From Candidatus Gastranaerophilales bacterium (lineage in GTDB: Bacteria > Cyanobacteriota > Vampirovibrionia > Gastranaerophilales > Gastranaerophilaceae): a DNA stretch of 64,000 nucleotides. The notes beneath the pieces are model-generated. The model saw only the letters and a list, made by a program, of their open reading frames with translations, was not told the origin of the DNA and searched no databases. Of this stretch, positions 16,981 to 25,276 are shown one piece after another (position 1 is the first letter of the stretch; the number at the start of each line of letters is the position of its first letter). A program made the position numbers and the translations under genes. The stretch spans positions 186,001 to 250,000 of the forward strand of contig CALUXU010000001.1 in NCBI GenBank assembly GCA_944324825.1. The letters run 5' to 3'.

Positions 16981-17760
16981 ATGGCAGTAGCATCAATGAT
17001 TGAATTATTAGAAGCAGGCGTTCACTTCGGACACCAAACACAACACTGGAACCCAAAAATGAAACAATACATTTACGGGGCAAGAAACGGTATTTATGTA
17101 TTAGATTTAAGAAAAACAACTGATTTATTAGATAAAGCTTACGAAGTTGTTAGAGACTACGCAGCAAGAAATAAAAATATCTTGTTTGTTGGTACTAAAA
17201 AACAAGCTTCAGAAGTTGTTACAGAAGAAGCAAAAAGAGCAGGTGCTTATTACATCAACAGAAGATGGTTAGGCGGTATGCTTACCAACTTTGAAACAAT
17301 CAGAACAAGAGTTAACAAATTAAGAGAATTAGAAGACTTTGTTTCAAGCGGTCACGTTGAAAAATTACCTAAAAAAGAACAAGCTCAAATCGCAAGACAA
17401 GTTGCAAAATTAAGCAGAACTTTAGGCGGTATCAAAGAAATGAGAGGTCTTCCTGATTTAATTTTCGTTGTTGACCAAAAGAAAGAAGCTATCGCTATTG
17501 CAGAAGCTAATAAATTAAATATTCCTATTATCTGTTTAGCTGATACAAATGCTGATCCGGAAGGTATCAACTATATCATCCCTGGTAACGATGATGCTAT
17601 CCGCTCAGTTAAATTAATCACTTCTAAATTGGCTGATGCAGTTATCGAAGGCAGACAATTAAAAGAAGCTAAAGCTAACACAGGTAAAATTGAATCTATC
17701 AAAGCAGAAGATGCAGGTGTTGTTGAAGAAGCAAAATCTGAAGAACCTGCTAACGTATAA
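16981..17760 (+). CDS. rpsB: 30S ribosomal protein S2
   Basis: A 259-residue S2 protein of the small subunit, which sits at the back of the 30S head-body junction. Family marks are [48 protein letters not shown] and [19 protein letters not shown], in the expected order. The last 30 residues are an acidic, Ala/Glu-rich tail typical of many S2 proteins. It is followed by tsf, the classic rpsB-tsf pair, with a hairpin terminator or attenuator between them. The AAGGAG ribosome site is strong. Codon use is even and looks like a highly expressed gene. Confidence 0.97.
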   Translation: MAVASMIELLEAGVHFGHQTQHWNPKMKQYIYGARNGIYVLDLRKTTDLLDKAYEVVRDYAARNKNILFVGTKKQASEVVTEEAKRAGAYYINRRWLGGMLTNFETIRTRVNKLRELEDFVSSGHVEKLPKKEQAQIARQVAKLSRTLGGIKEMRGLPDLIFVVDQKKEAIAIAEANKLNIPIICLADTNADPEGINYIIPGNDDAIRSVKLITSKLADAVIEGRQLKEAKANTGKIESIKAEDAGVVEEAKSEEPANV

Positions 17761-17770
17761 TGTTTTATAC

Positions 17771-17802
17771 AAAAAAGAGCGAGGTTCGCCTCGTTCTTTT
17801 TT
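17771..17802 (+). terminator. Intercistronic terminator/attenuator between rpsB and tsf
   Basis: Stem GAGCGAGG / CCTCGTTC (one G-U pair) with loop TTCG, flanked by A6 and a T-rich run. It would reduce tsf transcription relative to rpsB, a common arrangement for this pair. Confidence 0.8.
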
Positions 17803-17828
17803 CATAAATTTATAAGGAGAAAGAATAA

Positions 17829-18692
17829 ATGAACGTTACAGCTACAATGGTTAAAGAACTTCGTGATAAAACCGGTGCAGGTATGATGGATGCTAAAAAA
17901 GCATTGGTAGAAGTTGACGGTGATATGGAAAAAGCAATGGAAGTACTTCGCCAAAAAGGTATCGCTTCTGCTGAAAAGAAAATGGGCAGAATCGCTGCAG
18001 AAGGCAGAGTTGAATCTTACGTAGACGATAGCTGCGGTGCTGTTATTGAAGTTAACTGCGAAACAGACTTCGTTGCTAAAAACCAAGAATTCATCGACTT
18101 AGCAAAAGGTTTAGCAGAACTTGTTGCTAAAATGAACCCTGCAGACGTTGCTGCATTAGAAGCTCTTACTTGCCCTAAATGCGGTAAAGTAATTTCTGAC
18201 GTATTAAAAGAAAAAATCGCTTCTATCGGTGAAAAAATTACTATCAGAAGATTCGCTCGTTACGAAGGTAATGTTGCTTCTTATATCCACAACGGTAAAA
18301 TCGGTGTTCTTCTTGGCACAACAGCAAAAGATGCTGAACTAACTAAAGATATTTGTTTACACATCGCATCTTCTGCTCCTGAATTCGTTTCAAGAAAAGA
18401 TATTCCGCAAGAAGTTATCCAACACGAAACTGACGTTGAAATGGGTAAAGAAGACTTAGCTAAAAAACCTGAAGCTATCAGAGCAAAAATCGTTGAAGGA
18501 CGTGTTAATAAATTAATGGCTCAAAAATGTTTATTAGAACAACCGTTCGTTAAAAATCCTGATGTTACAATTGAACAACTTATCTCAGGTAAACTTGATA
18601 TCGTTAAATTTGAAAGATTCGTTCTTGGTGAAGGTCTTGAAAAACGCAACGATAACTTCGCTGATGAAGTAATGAGCCAAATCAAAAAATAA
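17829..18692 (+). CDS. tsf: Elongation factor Ts
   Basis: A 287-residue guanine-nucleotide exchange factor for EF-Tu. The N-terminal UBA-like domain and exchange signature are clear: ELRDKTGAGMMDAKKALVE, then VIEVNCETDFVAKN with the TDFV motif that contacts EF-Tu. The core dimerisation region follows. An unusual point is a C-P-K-C-G knuckle at about residues 115-119 (LTCPKCGKVISDVLKEKI), where relatives usually have a plain loop. With only one C-x-x-C pair in the chain, a metal site would need two partners from elsewhere. The AAGGAG ribosome site lies eight bases upstream. Confidence 0.96.
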   Translation: MNVTATMVKELRDKTGAGMMDAKKALVEVDGDMEKAMEVLRQKGIASAEKKMGRIAAEGRVESYVDDSCGAVIEVNCETDFVAKNQEFIDLAKGLAELVAKMNPADVAALEALTCPKCGKVISDVLKEKIASIGEKITIRRFARYEGNVASYIHNGKIGVLLGTTAKDAELTKDICLHIASSAPEFVSRKDIPQEVIQHETDVEMGKEDLAKKPEAIRAKIVEGRVNKLMAQKCLLEQPFVKNPDVTIEQLISGKLDIVKFERFVLGEGLEKRNDNFADEVMSQIKK

Positions 18693-18710
18693 TAATATCA
18701 AAACAATTTT

Positions 18711-18753
18711 AAAATAAAGCCATGTGACAAATATCATATGGCTTTATTTTTAT
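18711..18753 (+). terminator. tsf terminator
   Basis: Stem AAAATAAAGCCAT / ATGGCTTTATTTT with a loop of about 14 bases and a following T run. It begins 18 bases after the tsf stop. Confidence 0.85.
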
Positions 18754-18925
18754 ATGAATAAACCTACTTAAAAATTCATCACAATTTGTTGACTTGATAC
18801 CATGGTTTACATAAAATTTTCATGAGGAAATGAAGTGGATATCTTCAGCTGTGCCGCAGCCGTAATAGCCGGAATACTCAGGGTTTCGTAATGTTTCGTC
18901 GCAAAATATTACAGGCAAGGTAAAG

Positions 18926-19069
18926 GGGTAAATGTAATGGGTAAATCCAATCCCATCACATTTAAGCCTACAAGTTAGGAAGTAGAAGGGGTAAATGGGG
19001 GTAAATGAATTGGATAAATTCAGCCTCATCACATTTAAACCTACAAGTTAAGAAGTAGAAGAAGGGGTA
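18926..19069 (+). repeat. Imperfect 73-bp direct duplication upstream of an unknown gene cluster
   Basis: The stretch 18954-18993 (CATCACATTTAAGCCTACAA...GTAGAAGGGGTA) recurs at 19027-19069 with three changes and a 3-base addition, 73 bases away. Both copies sit beside GGGGTAAATG units. The second copy supplies the AAGGGG ribosome site of the gene at 19072. The rest of the 18756-18925 gap shows no gene. Confidence 0.75.
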
Positions 19070-19071
19070 TT

Positions 19072-19770
19072 GTGAGTTTAGCAGTATCGGCAGTACAAAC
19101 AACAGGAGTACGCTCAGGATTATGTCCGCACGGACTGCCGCCGGGGGCTTGTCCGATATGCTCAGGCATGGGCTCTTCTTCAAGCAGTAAAGTCGTTACT
19201 GCGGATTTTTCGGCAAAACCCGGAGAGATGAGTTGGAATGAATGTGCTGCAATCGGTGCGTTTCTCAAATCTATTCAGAATGCCAGAATGGCAAGAGAAG
19301 CGGATTATCAGCATCAAATTGTTGCTATGGCACAGTTTCAAAGTAATATGGCAAAAATGGCGGCTAATCTCCAAACTTTTATCAACAATATGAGCCAATC
19401 TTCTCTAACAAGACCGGTTGCCTATATTGCTCAAAATGTGCTTCTGCCTGTTGTAAATTTCCTAAAAGATTTGCCGGTAAACTTTTTACAAGCAACGGCA
19501 AACCTTAGCCAAAAACTTGCAGATATTACGGATAAACTTACTGCAATATACGGGGAATTAAAAGCTGCACTGGATAAAAAATTCTCAGATTTTGCTAAAA
19601 ATGTTAAGAAGAAAATCATCTCTATTTTTGAAATCTTTAAATCCACAAATGAAGGCTCAGACGATGAACGGATTGAAGATTATCAAAAACAATTAAATAA
19701 ATTGAAGTCTTTACTTGAAAAGATTTCTAACAAACCAACCAAATATAAGGAACTAAATAGTGAATATTAA
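19072..19770 (+). CDS. Unknown protein with CPHG...CPIC zinc-knuckle-like N-terminus
   Basis: A 232-residue protein beginning at GTG, with an AGGGG site five bases upstream. Residues about 15-32 (LCPHGLPPGACPICSGM) hold a Cys/His pair and a C-x-x-C, a likely small zinc-binding knuckle. The middle (about 60-110) is helical and Met/Gln-rich. The region about 125-185 reads as amphipathic helices with NFLKDLPVNFLQATANLSQKL, and a Lys-rich coiled coil follows to the end. There is no signal peptide. The gene overlaps the next one by 11 bases and is the first of three linked unknown genes, so they probably act together. No function can be assigned. Confidence 0.65.
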   Translation: MSLAVSAVQTTGVRSGLCPHGLPPGACPICSGMGSSSSSKVVTADFSAKPGEMSWNECAAIGAFLKSIQNARMAREADYQHQIVAMAQFQSNMAKMAANLQTFINNMSQSSLTRPVAYIAQNVLLPVVNFLKDLPVNFLQATANLSQKLADITDKLTAIYGELKAALDKKFSDFAKNVKKKIISIFEIFKSTNEGSDDERIEDYQKQLNKLKSLLEKISNKPTKYKELNSEY

Positions 19771-21268
19771 TCAAGATCTCGAATCACAACGACTACACAG
19801 AAACCAAACAAGAACACAAATCAAAACAGCAAATATGGTAAAAGAAGGGGTTATTGTTAACTCCAATATTTCATTGAATGATTCTTATAATTCAATGATA
19901 ATAGGTGATTCAGTAACTCTGCCAAATAAACTTTATGAACGTTCAACTAAACGGGAAAAAGGGCTTCTTCCTATTTGTGCCGCAACAACAGGGTTTATGG
20001 GGGTTGTTGCAGGTGCGACCGCTCTGCTTGCAAAATCTGCGAAAGATACTATTAATGTTGATTTGGCAAAAAAACTCCCTTCTATGACAAGGAACGTTTG
20101 TATTAACGAAGAAATCAATCAGGCAATTTACAGAATGATTGCTTCACCAAGTAAAAAAGCGACTAAAGCGATGCTTGGCGTTGCGGCTTTGTCCTCTATG
20201 GCTTTTATGGGTAAAACCTTCTGTGACGGATTTAAAGACGTTTGGGTAAAGAAAAAAGAAGCTGATATCCATAAAAACTTACAAGAAAATCTCATTGCGG
20301 TTGAAACACAGTCTTTTGCAGGGAAATTACAAATAAACCGCAGTCTTTTATCCGAAAAAGCAAAAGAATTCTCAGAAGCTCTTGCAGATAATCCTGAACC
20401 GGTTGAAACATTTAAACGCCGCCGTCTGCATTTTAAAGCTAAGAATCAAGACAGCAGCAAACAAAAAACAAAATCATCTTTAGCAAAAAATCTCGGATAT
20501 TTTGCGATGGGTGCTGCTTCGCTTGCTGCAATTGCCGGATTTGGATATCTTTCAATGAAAAATATTCGGAAAAGTGTTTCTTCTATGAAAGAAGGGCGGG
20601 AAAAAGTTAAAGAATCAATTAATTATATTATTGAAACAATGAAGGAGCATTCTCCGGAAAAACTTGGTGAAGAAGGGCATAAAGCGGCAAAAGAACTCAA
20701 CAGCAACAATATCAAAAACCTTCTTGTCTCAATGGATGCGACCCCTCAAGAAGTTGCAGAAGCTGCATCAAAAATGCACTGGCACAGTGATGCAGAAAAA
20801 AAAGATTTTATTGAAGATACCCTGTTTACGATTAAAAAGTCCACAGAAAAAGCAAACAGCGCAATGGGCGGCTCAGGAGAAGATAGAAACACATTCTATT
20901 CGCACGTAAGCGACTATACAGCCTTCTTCTACAACTGGATGCTTGATTCCTCGAATAAACAATTCAAGACTCTTTTTATGGGAATAACCGGCGCAACGGC
21001 TGCAGCTTATCTGGGAAAAACAGCAGGTGAAGCAGTGAAAGATGTTCAGGTAAAAAAATATAATGCAGATACCGAGCTTTCTCTCCAAAAACGTCTTGTT
21101 GCTACTGAGCTCAGAAACTATAAATCGAAAAAAGAAGCTTCAATAGAGCCTTTATGTGATGAATTTTACAAACAAAAAGAAAACGGAAAACCAAAAGAAG
21201 AACTAAAAGTTATGGCTGACAGTATTCTGAACGAAATTAAAAACGGACCGCCATATATATATTCTTAA
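19760..21268 (+). CDS. Unknown multi-helix membrane protein
   Basis: A 502-residue protein beginning at GTG with an AAGGA site, overlapping the preceding gene by 11 bases. Four hydrophobic stretches are spaced along it: ICAATTGFMGVVAGATALLA (about 73-93), AMLGVAALSSMAFMG (about 136-152), LGYFAMGAASLAAIAGFGYL (about 243-263) and FMGITGATAAAYLG (about 408-422). The first pair and the second pair are each followed by similar K-D-x-x-V-K-K lines (GFKDVWVKKKEAD and AVKDVQVKKYNAD). This suggests an internal duplication. The intervening segments are charged and helical. The family was not recognised. Glycine-rich short helices could be membrane-inserting or merely membrane-anchoring. Confidence 0.6.
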   Translation: MNINQDLESQRLHRNQTRTQIKTANMVKEGVIVNSNISLNDSYNSMIIGDSVTLPNKLYERSTKREKGLLPICAATTGFMGVVAGATALLAKSAKDTINVDLAKKLPSMTRNVCINEEINQAIYRMIASPSKKATKAMLGVAALSSMAFMGKTFCDGFKDVWVKKKEADIHKNLQENLIAVETQSFAGKLQINRSLLSEKAKEFSEALADNPEPVETFKRRRLHFKAKNQDSSKQKTKSSLAKNLGYFAMGAASLAAIAGFGYLSMKNIRKSVSSMKEGREKVKESINYIIETMKEHSPEKLGEEGHKAAKELNSNNIKNLLVSMDATPQEVAEAASKMHWHSDAEKKDFIEDTLFTIKKSTEKANSAMGGSGEDRNTFYSHVSDYTAFFYNWMLDSSNKQFKTLFMGITGATAAAYLGKTAGEAVKDVQVKKYNADTELSLQKRLVATELRNYKSKKEASIEPLCDEFYKQKENGKPKEELKVMADSILNEIKNGPPYIYS

Positions 21269-21288
21269 CAAGTAATTAAGGTAAAAAG

Positions 21289-21744
21289 ATGACAATATCA
21301 ACAACTTTTCAACAAATGAAACAACCTTCATACAAACCGATAGAACTTCCTAACGAAAAAAGGAATTATTCTGTTGTTGACCCAAATAAGGTAGATTTCT
21401 ACTTAAAACAAAAAGAAAAAGCTCTGCCGCAGCTTGAAAATATTTTGAAAAATTCAAATGACGAAAAAACAGTAACGGAAACTCTCTATATTGTGGACAG
21501 AATGATTGATAACGGTGTTGAAGGTGTTGACAAAATGTATCCTGCGCTTTCAAAATTCAATGATACAAAATCTCCTAATATCCAAACATTTTTAGCCGGG
21601 ATTTATCGTAAAACTCAGGTTCCTGACGCATTTGGGCCGTTATGTAAAATGCTTATTCAAAACTCCATAAATCCGCCAAAAACTCCGCAATATTTTGATC
21701 CGAATGAAGAAATCGGCGGCGCAATATTGAGTTACCTTGCGTAA
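21289..21744 (+). CDS. Unknown small helical protein (HEAT-like)
   Basis: A 151-residue soluble protein, third gene of the unknown cluster, 20 bases after the second. The sequence is mostly helical. YLKQKEKALPQLENILKNSNDEKTV followed by TLYIVDRMIDNG and PALSKFNDTKSPNIQTFLAGIY resembles two to three HEAT/ARM-type helical repeats, which usually bind other proteins. It has no signal peptide or membrane segment. The end (GGAILSYLA) is intact. A scaffold or adaptor role with the two upstream genes is only a guess. Confidence 0.6.
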   Translation: MTISTTFQQMKQPSYKPIELPNEKRNYSVVDPNKVDFYLKQKEKALPQLENILKNSNDEKTVTETLYIVDRMIDNGVEGVDKMYPALSKFNDTKSPNIQTFLAGIYRKTQVPDAFGPLCKMLIQNSINPPKTPQYFDPNEEIGGAILSYLA

Positions 21745-21792
21745 ATTAATATTTTCTTTTATTTGATTTCCCCCTGTGCTAAAATATTTTCT

Positions 21793-22434
21793 ATGGAAAA
21801 GGTTAAGAATTTTCTTAAAAAGTTGGATAGAAGATATTTCTCAAGAATGCAGAAAAAACAAAAGGTTTTGTTATGGATTTTTGTCGGAATAACTGCTGTT
21901 TTGTTATGGGCATTTATAAGCGCAGGCGTTATTACTCATAATTTCAACCGTAATATCTTAAAAGGGAATACAGACAAGCAAGAGCTTGAAGTAAAGAGTA
22001 TGATTCTGACCGAATCCAAAGAGGGGCAAAAGTCCTGGGAAATATTCGGGGAAACCGGAGAGTATTCAAGCGACCATAAAATTGCAATATTAAATAACGT
22101 TATCGGGAATTTCTATAAGGATAATAAAGTCAGCATGAGCTTTCAATCCTCTAAAGGAACTTATAACGAAGATACACGTAACATCGACTTGTATGACAAT
22201 ACATACGTTGTTTTAGAAAATGATATAACTGTTACTGCAGATCATGTTACGTATTTTAGTGATAATAAAACAATTATTGCAAACGGGCATGTTAAGATAA
22301 ACAGACAGGGCTCTTTTATTGCAACGGCAAACGAATTGACTGTCAATTCAGATTTTACCGTATTTAAGATTAAAGGAAACACTATATCCAGAATATATGA
22401 ATCAAAAGATTCAAAACAATCGAAAGGGTTATGA
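21793..22434 (+). CDS. lptC: LPS export protein LptC
   Basis: LptC is the inner-membrane-anchored periplasmic bridge that takes lipopolysaccharide from LptB2FG to LptA. The protein has a short cytoplasmic N-terminus, one membrane helix (about 25-46, LLWIFVGITAVLLWAFISAGV) and a periplasmic OstA-type beta-jellyroll. The jellyroll shows DITVTADHVTYFSDNKTIIANGHV and QGSFIATANELTV. The length of 213 residues fits the family. ATG 21793 was chosen over an in-frame TTG at 21763, since the latter adds a stretch unlike relatives. TAAAAT lies seven bases before the ATG, so transcription may begin almost at the start codon. The gene overlaps the next (OstA-domain) gene by four bases. Its presence implies an outer membrane with LPS or a related lipid. 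Confidence 0.85.
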   Translation: MEKVKNFLKKLDRRYFSRMQKKQKVLLWIFVGITAVLLWAFISAGVITHNFNRNILKGNTDKQELEVKSMILTESKEGQKSWEIFGETGEYSSDHKIAILNNVIGNFYKDNKVSMSFQSSKGTYNEDTRNIDLYDNTYVVLENDITVTADHVTYFSDNKTIIANGHVKINRQGSFIATANELTVNSDFTVFKIKGNTISRIYESKDSKQSKGL

Positions 22435-23414
22435 TGAATAAGAGAAAGTTTTTAATAATAATATCGTTACTGTTTTTGTTCCTAAGTGCTGTGACTATAG
22501 GTTCTGATTTAATTATCGAATCAAGAACACAAACTTATTCCGAAAAAGACAGTTTGATAAAGTTCTTAGGTGATGTTAAAGTTCGCTATGACGATATAAC
22601 AATTGTGGGAGATAAAGCAGATGTATCCGTTACAAAGGATAATAAACTTGATACTGCAACCTTCCATGACCAGCCGTATGCTTTCCAGATACAAAACAAT
22701 AAAAAACGGGAAGTAAAAGCAAATATTATGAAATTTTCTCTTTTAAATAAAATATTAAGAGCCGAAGGCAACACTCAGACAATTGTGACCGAAGGTAAAA
22801 CACCTATTGCAATAATCAATGCTAACGAACAAGAGTATGATACAAATACAAATATAATGACGGCACGCGGTACAGTTTCTATTAAATACCGGGATATGAC
22901 CGCTTATTCTGATACTGCAAAAGTTAAAACCGATAAAAACGGTAACGTTCAAAGGCTTGATTTAATCGGAAACGCAAAAATTAATCAAACCAAAAACCAT
23001 GCAACCGCTGATCATTTTATTTATACTGCAGCAACGGAAGAAATGGTTGCAATAGGGAACACAATGTCATCAACGGTTACGGATAACGGTTCCGAATTCA
23101 AAGTCACTGCAAAATATCAACAGTATGACAAAAAGAATAATGTATTTATGGGCTCCGGTAACGTTCAGGTATATTACCAGGATTACTACGCGAAATCACC
23201 TAAAATGACTTGTTATCCGGATAAGGTTACTAAAAAAATCAATGAAGTATTCATGACCGGACGTTCGATGATACGTCAAAACGAAAAAGAAATTCACGCT
23301 GATAAAATCAAAATAATAGTTGATCCTAAGAATTTTGAAGCTGTCGGAAATGTTAAAACAATTATCAAAGATGTAGGTAATTCATCAGATGATAAGGATG
23401 GAGGGTTCTTATAA
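22431..23414 (+). CDS. lptA: LptA/OstA-domain periplasmic protein
   Basis: A 327-residue protein with a signal sequence (about 5-25, FLIIISLLFLFLSAVTIGS) followed by two stretches of OstA fold. Visible elements are FLGDVKVRYDDITIVGDKADVSV, then MTARGTVSIKYRDMTAYSDTAKV and VFMGSGNVQVYYQDYYAKSPKM. Each gives the repeated 'residue-G-x-V-x-V-x-x-x-x-x-x-x-A-D' pattern of LptA, which builds the periplasmic bridge for LPS. It is longer than E. coli LptA (about 185 residues) and seems to carry about two copies of the unit, which could span the periplasm with fewer subunits. Its ATG overlaps the lptC stop (ATGA). An lptB is not in the window. Confidence 0.82.
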   Translation: MMNKRKFLIIISLLFLFLSAVTIGSDLIIESRTQTYSEKDSLIKFLGDVKVRYDDITIVGDKADVSVTKDNKLDTATFHDQPYAFQIQNNKKREVKANIMKFSLLNKILRAEGNTQTIVTEGKTPIAIINANEQEYDTNTNIMTARGTVSIKYRDMTAYSDTAKVKTDKNGNVQRLDLIGNAKINQTKNHATADHFIYTAATEEMVAIGNTMSSTVTDNGSEFKVTAKYQQYDKKNNVFMGSGNVQVYYQDYYAKSPKMTCYPDKVTKKINEVFMTGRSMIRQNEKEIHADKIKIIVDPKNFEAVGNVKTIIKDVGNSSDDKDGGFL

Positions 23415-24181
23415 TGTCAGTCAAAACCGATTCTGCATTAGAGTTTTATAAACAGGGAAAGTACAAAGAAGCTATTGATGTTTTCAGTACGATTCTTGAA
23501 CATGATGAAGGAAATGCCGAAGTTTATAATAATATGGGGCTTTGTTATGCAAAATTGAATGATTTTGAACAGGCAGAAAAAGCCTATAAAAAATCTATTG
23601 AATTAAACAGAGCCATTCCTCAGGCTTATATTAATCTGTCTGATTTGTATTACAAGCACCATGATTTGGGCAGCGCAATCGGGACATTAGAACTCGGGAC
23701 CTATGAAATGGAAGACAATCTGGTTCTTGCTCATATGCTGGCTCGTGTTTATCTTGAAGATTCCAGATACGATATGGCAATAGTAGAGCTTGAAAAAGTT
23801 TTGGATAAAGAGCCGGAAAATTACGATGCGTATTATGATTTAGGCAGAGTATATTTTGAACTTGGCGATTATGAAGATGCTATTAGTAATTTTGAAAATG
23901 TAATAGAATACAAAGAAGATAATGAGTTTTTATACTACTATCTTGCCCAATCTTATGAAGGTAATAACGAGATTGATAAAGCAATATCAAATTACTTAAA
24001 AGCAATCACTGTCAATACAAAATTTGCCGTTGCATATAAAAAGCTTGGAATACTGTTTATGGCAAGAAATGATTTTGAAGATGCTATTGAGTATTTTGAA
24101 GATTATATGAATCTTGATATCCCTGATGACGAAAAAGAAAATATTAAAAAACTTATTGAGAGAATCAAATCAAAATTATGA
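23414..24181 (+). CDS. Tetratricopeptide-repeat protein
   Basis: A 255-residue protein made almost wholly of TPR units of 34 residues, about six of them. Examples are ALEFYKQGKYKEAIDVFSTI, VYNNMGLCYAKLNDFEQAEK and AYYDLGRVYFELGDYEDAIS. TPRs form a right-handed superhelix that binds other proteins. There is no signal peptide or membrane helix, so it is probably cytoplasmic. Its start codon overlaps the lptA stop by one base and its end overlaps dprA by four, so it is translated with them. A link to LPS export or to DNA processing cannot be told from the sequence. Confidence 0.85.
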   Translation: MSVKTDSALEFYKQGKYKEAIDVFSTILEHDEGNAEVYNNMGLCYAKLNDFEQAEKAYKKSIELNRAIPQAYINLSDLYYKHHDLGSAIGTLELGTYEMEDNLVLAHMLARVYLEDSRYDMAIVELEKVLDKEPENYDAYYDLGRVYFELGDYEDAISNFENVIEYKEDNEFLYYYLAQSYEGNNEIDKAISNYLKAITVNTKFAVAYKKLGILFMARNDFEDAIEYFEDYMNLDIPDDEKENIKKLIERIKSKL

Positions 24182-25263
24182 ATACAAAATACTGGATTGG
24201 TTTATCATCTTTAGAACAGTTAGATTCCCGTTTTATAATTCAATTATACGATTATTTCGGGGATATTGAACGTGCTTTTAATGCTTCAAAAGCAGAGCTT
24301 TCTAACATAGAAGGCTTAAATATAAAAAAATCCGAATATTTTCTGGATAGCAGAAATAAATTAAATCTTGATGAATTATTTGAATCGGTTGAAAAACGAG
24401 GAATCAGAGTTCTGGCTTATGACGATGAAAGGTATCCGAGACTTTTGAAAGAAATTTCAAACCCTCCTGCCGTTCTTTATTATAAAGGGGATTTATTCTC
24501 CTGTAATCTTGATAAAACCCTTGCGGTTGTAGGCTCTCGTCGTGCAAGTTATAACGGAAAAGAAAGCTTAAAAAAAATTATAAACGGATTTAGGGGGACT
24601 GATATATGTATCGTTTCAGGGCTTGCAACCGGTATTGATACGGTATCTCACCAGCTTGCACTGGAAAATAATCTTAAAACCATAGGTGTTATAGCAAGCG
24701 GATTTGATTTTACGTATCCGACCTCTAATAAGAGTTTGTATGAGGAAATAATAAACGGGAACGGTGCAATCGTTACCGAATATTATCCGACATTTGAGCC
24801 TTTAAAATTCCGTTTCCCGCAGAGAAACAGAATTGTTTCGGGGCTTTCATTCGGGACACTTGTTGTTGAAGCAGCGATAAAAAGCGGCGCATTAATCACC
24901 GCAAATATTGCACTTGAGCAAGGGAGAGAATTAATGTGTATCCCGGGGCTTATAACAAATCCTAATACGGAAGGTATTTATAAGCTTTTAAAAACAGGTG
25001 CAACTCTTGTAACGGAATCAGATGATGTACTAAACGCTTTGGGCTGGGAAATTATAAAAGATAATCAAAATTTTGAAGAATCTGACGATTTAACCATTGA
25101 CGAGAAAAAAATTCTTTATACAATAAATATAGAGCCAAAGAATTTTGATGAAATCCAAAATGAAACCAAGCTCTCCACAGATGATTTATTGGTTCTGTTA
25201 ACAACGTTAGAGCTTAAGGGCAAACTAAAACAAATAGTTGGTGACAGATACTCCATAATATAA
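24178..25263 (+). CDS. dprA: DNA-processing protein A
   Basis: DprA binds incoming single-stranded DNA and loads RecA during natural transformation. The 361-residue protein shows an N-terminal helical region (SAM-like, 1-80), then the Rossmann-like DprA core (about 95-290). The core includes LAVVGSRRASYNGKE, IVSGLATGIDTVSHQLAL, PQRNRIVSGLSFGTLVVEA and SGALITANIALEQGRE. A winged-helix-like C-terminal domain (about 300-361, DEIQNETKLSTDDLLVLL) completes the usual order. It overlaps the TPR gene (ATGA) and is 13 bases ahead of topA, a common dprA-topA pairing. It suggests competence or at least DNA-uptake machinery elsewhere in the genome. Confidence 0.93.
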   Translation: MNTKYWIGLSSLEQLDSRFIIQLYDYFGDIERAFNASKAELSNIEGLNIKKSEYFLDSRNKLNLDELFESVEKRGIRVLAYDDERYPRLLKEISNPPAVLYYKGDLFSCNLDKTLAVVGSRRASYNGKESLKKIINGFRGTDICIVSGLATGIDTVSHQLALENNLKTIGVIASGFDFTYPTSNKSLYEEIINGNGAIVTEYYPTFEPLKFRFPQRNRIVSGLSFGTLVVEAAIKSGALITANIALEQGRELMCIPGLITNPNTEGIYKLLKTGATLVTESDDVLNALGWEIIKDNQNFEESDDLTIDEKKILYTINIEPKNFDEIQNETKLSTDDLLVLLTTLELKGKLKQIVGDRYSII

Positions 25264-25276
25264 TACGAGGAATTCA

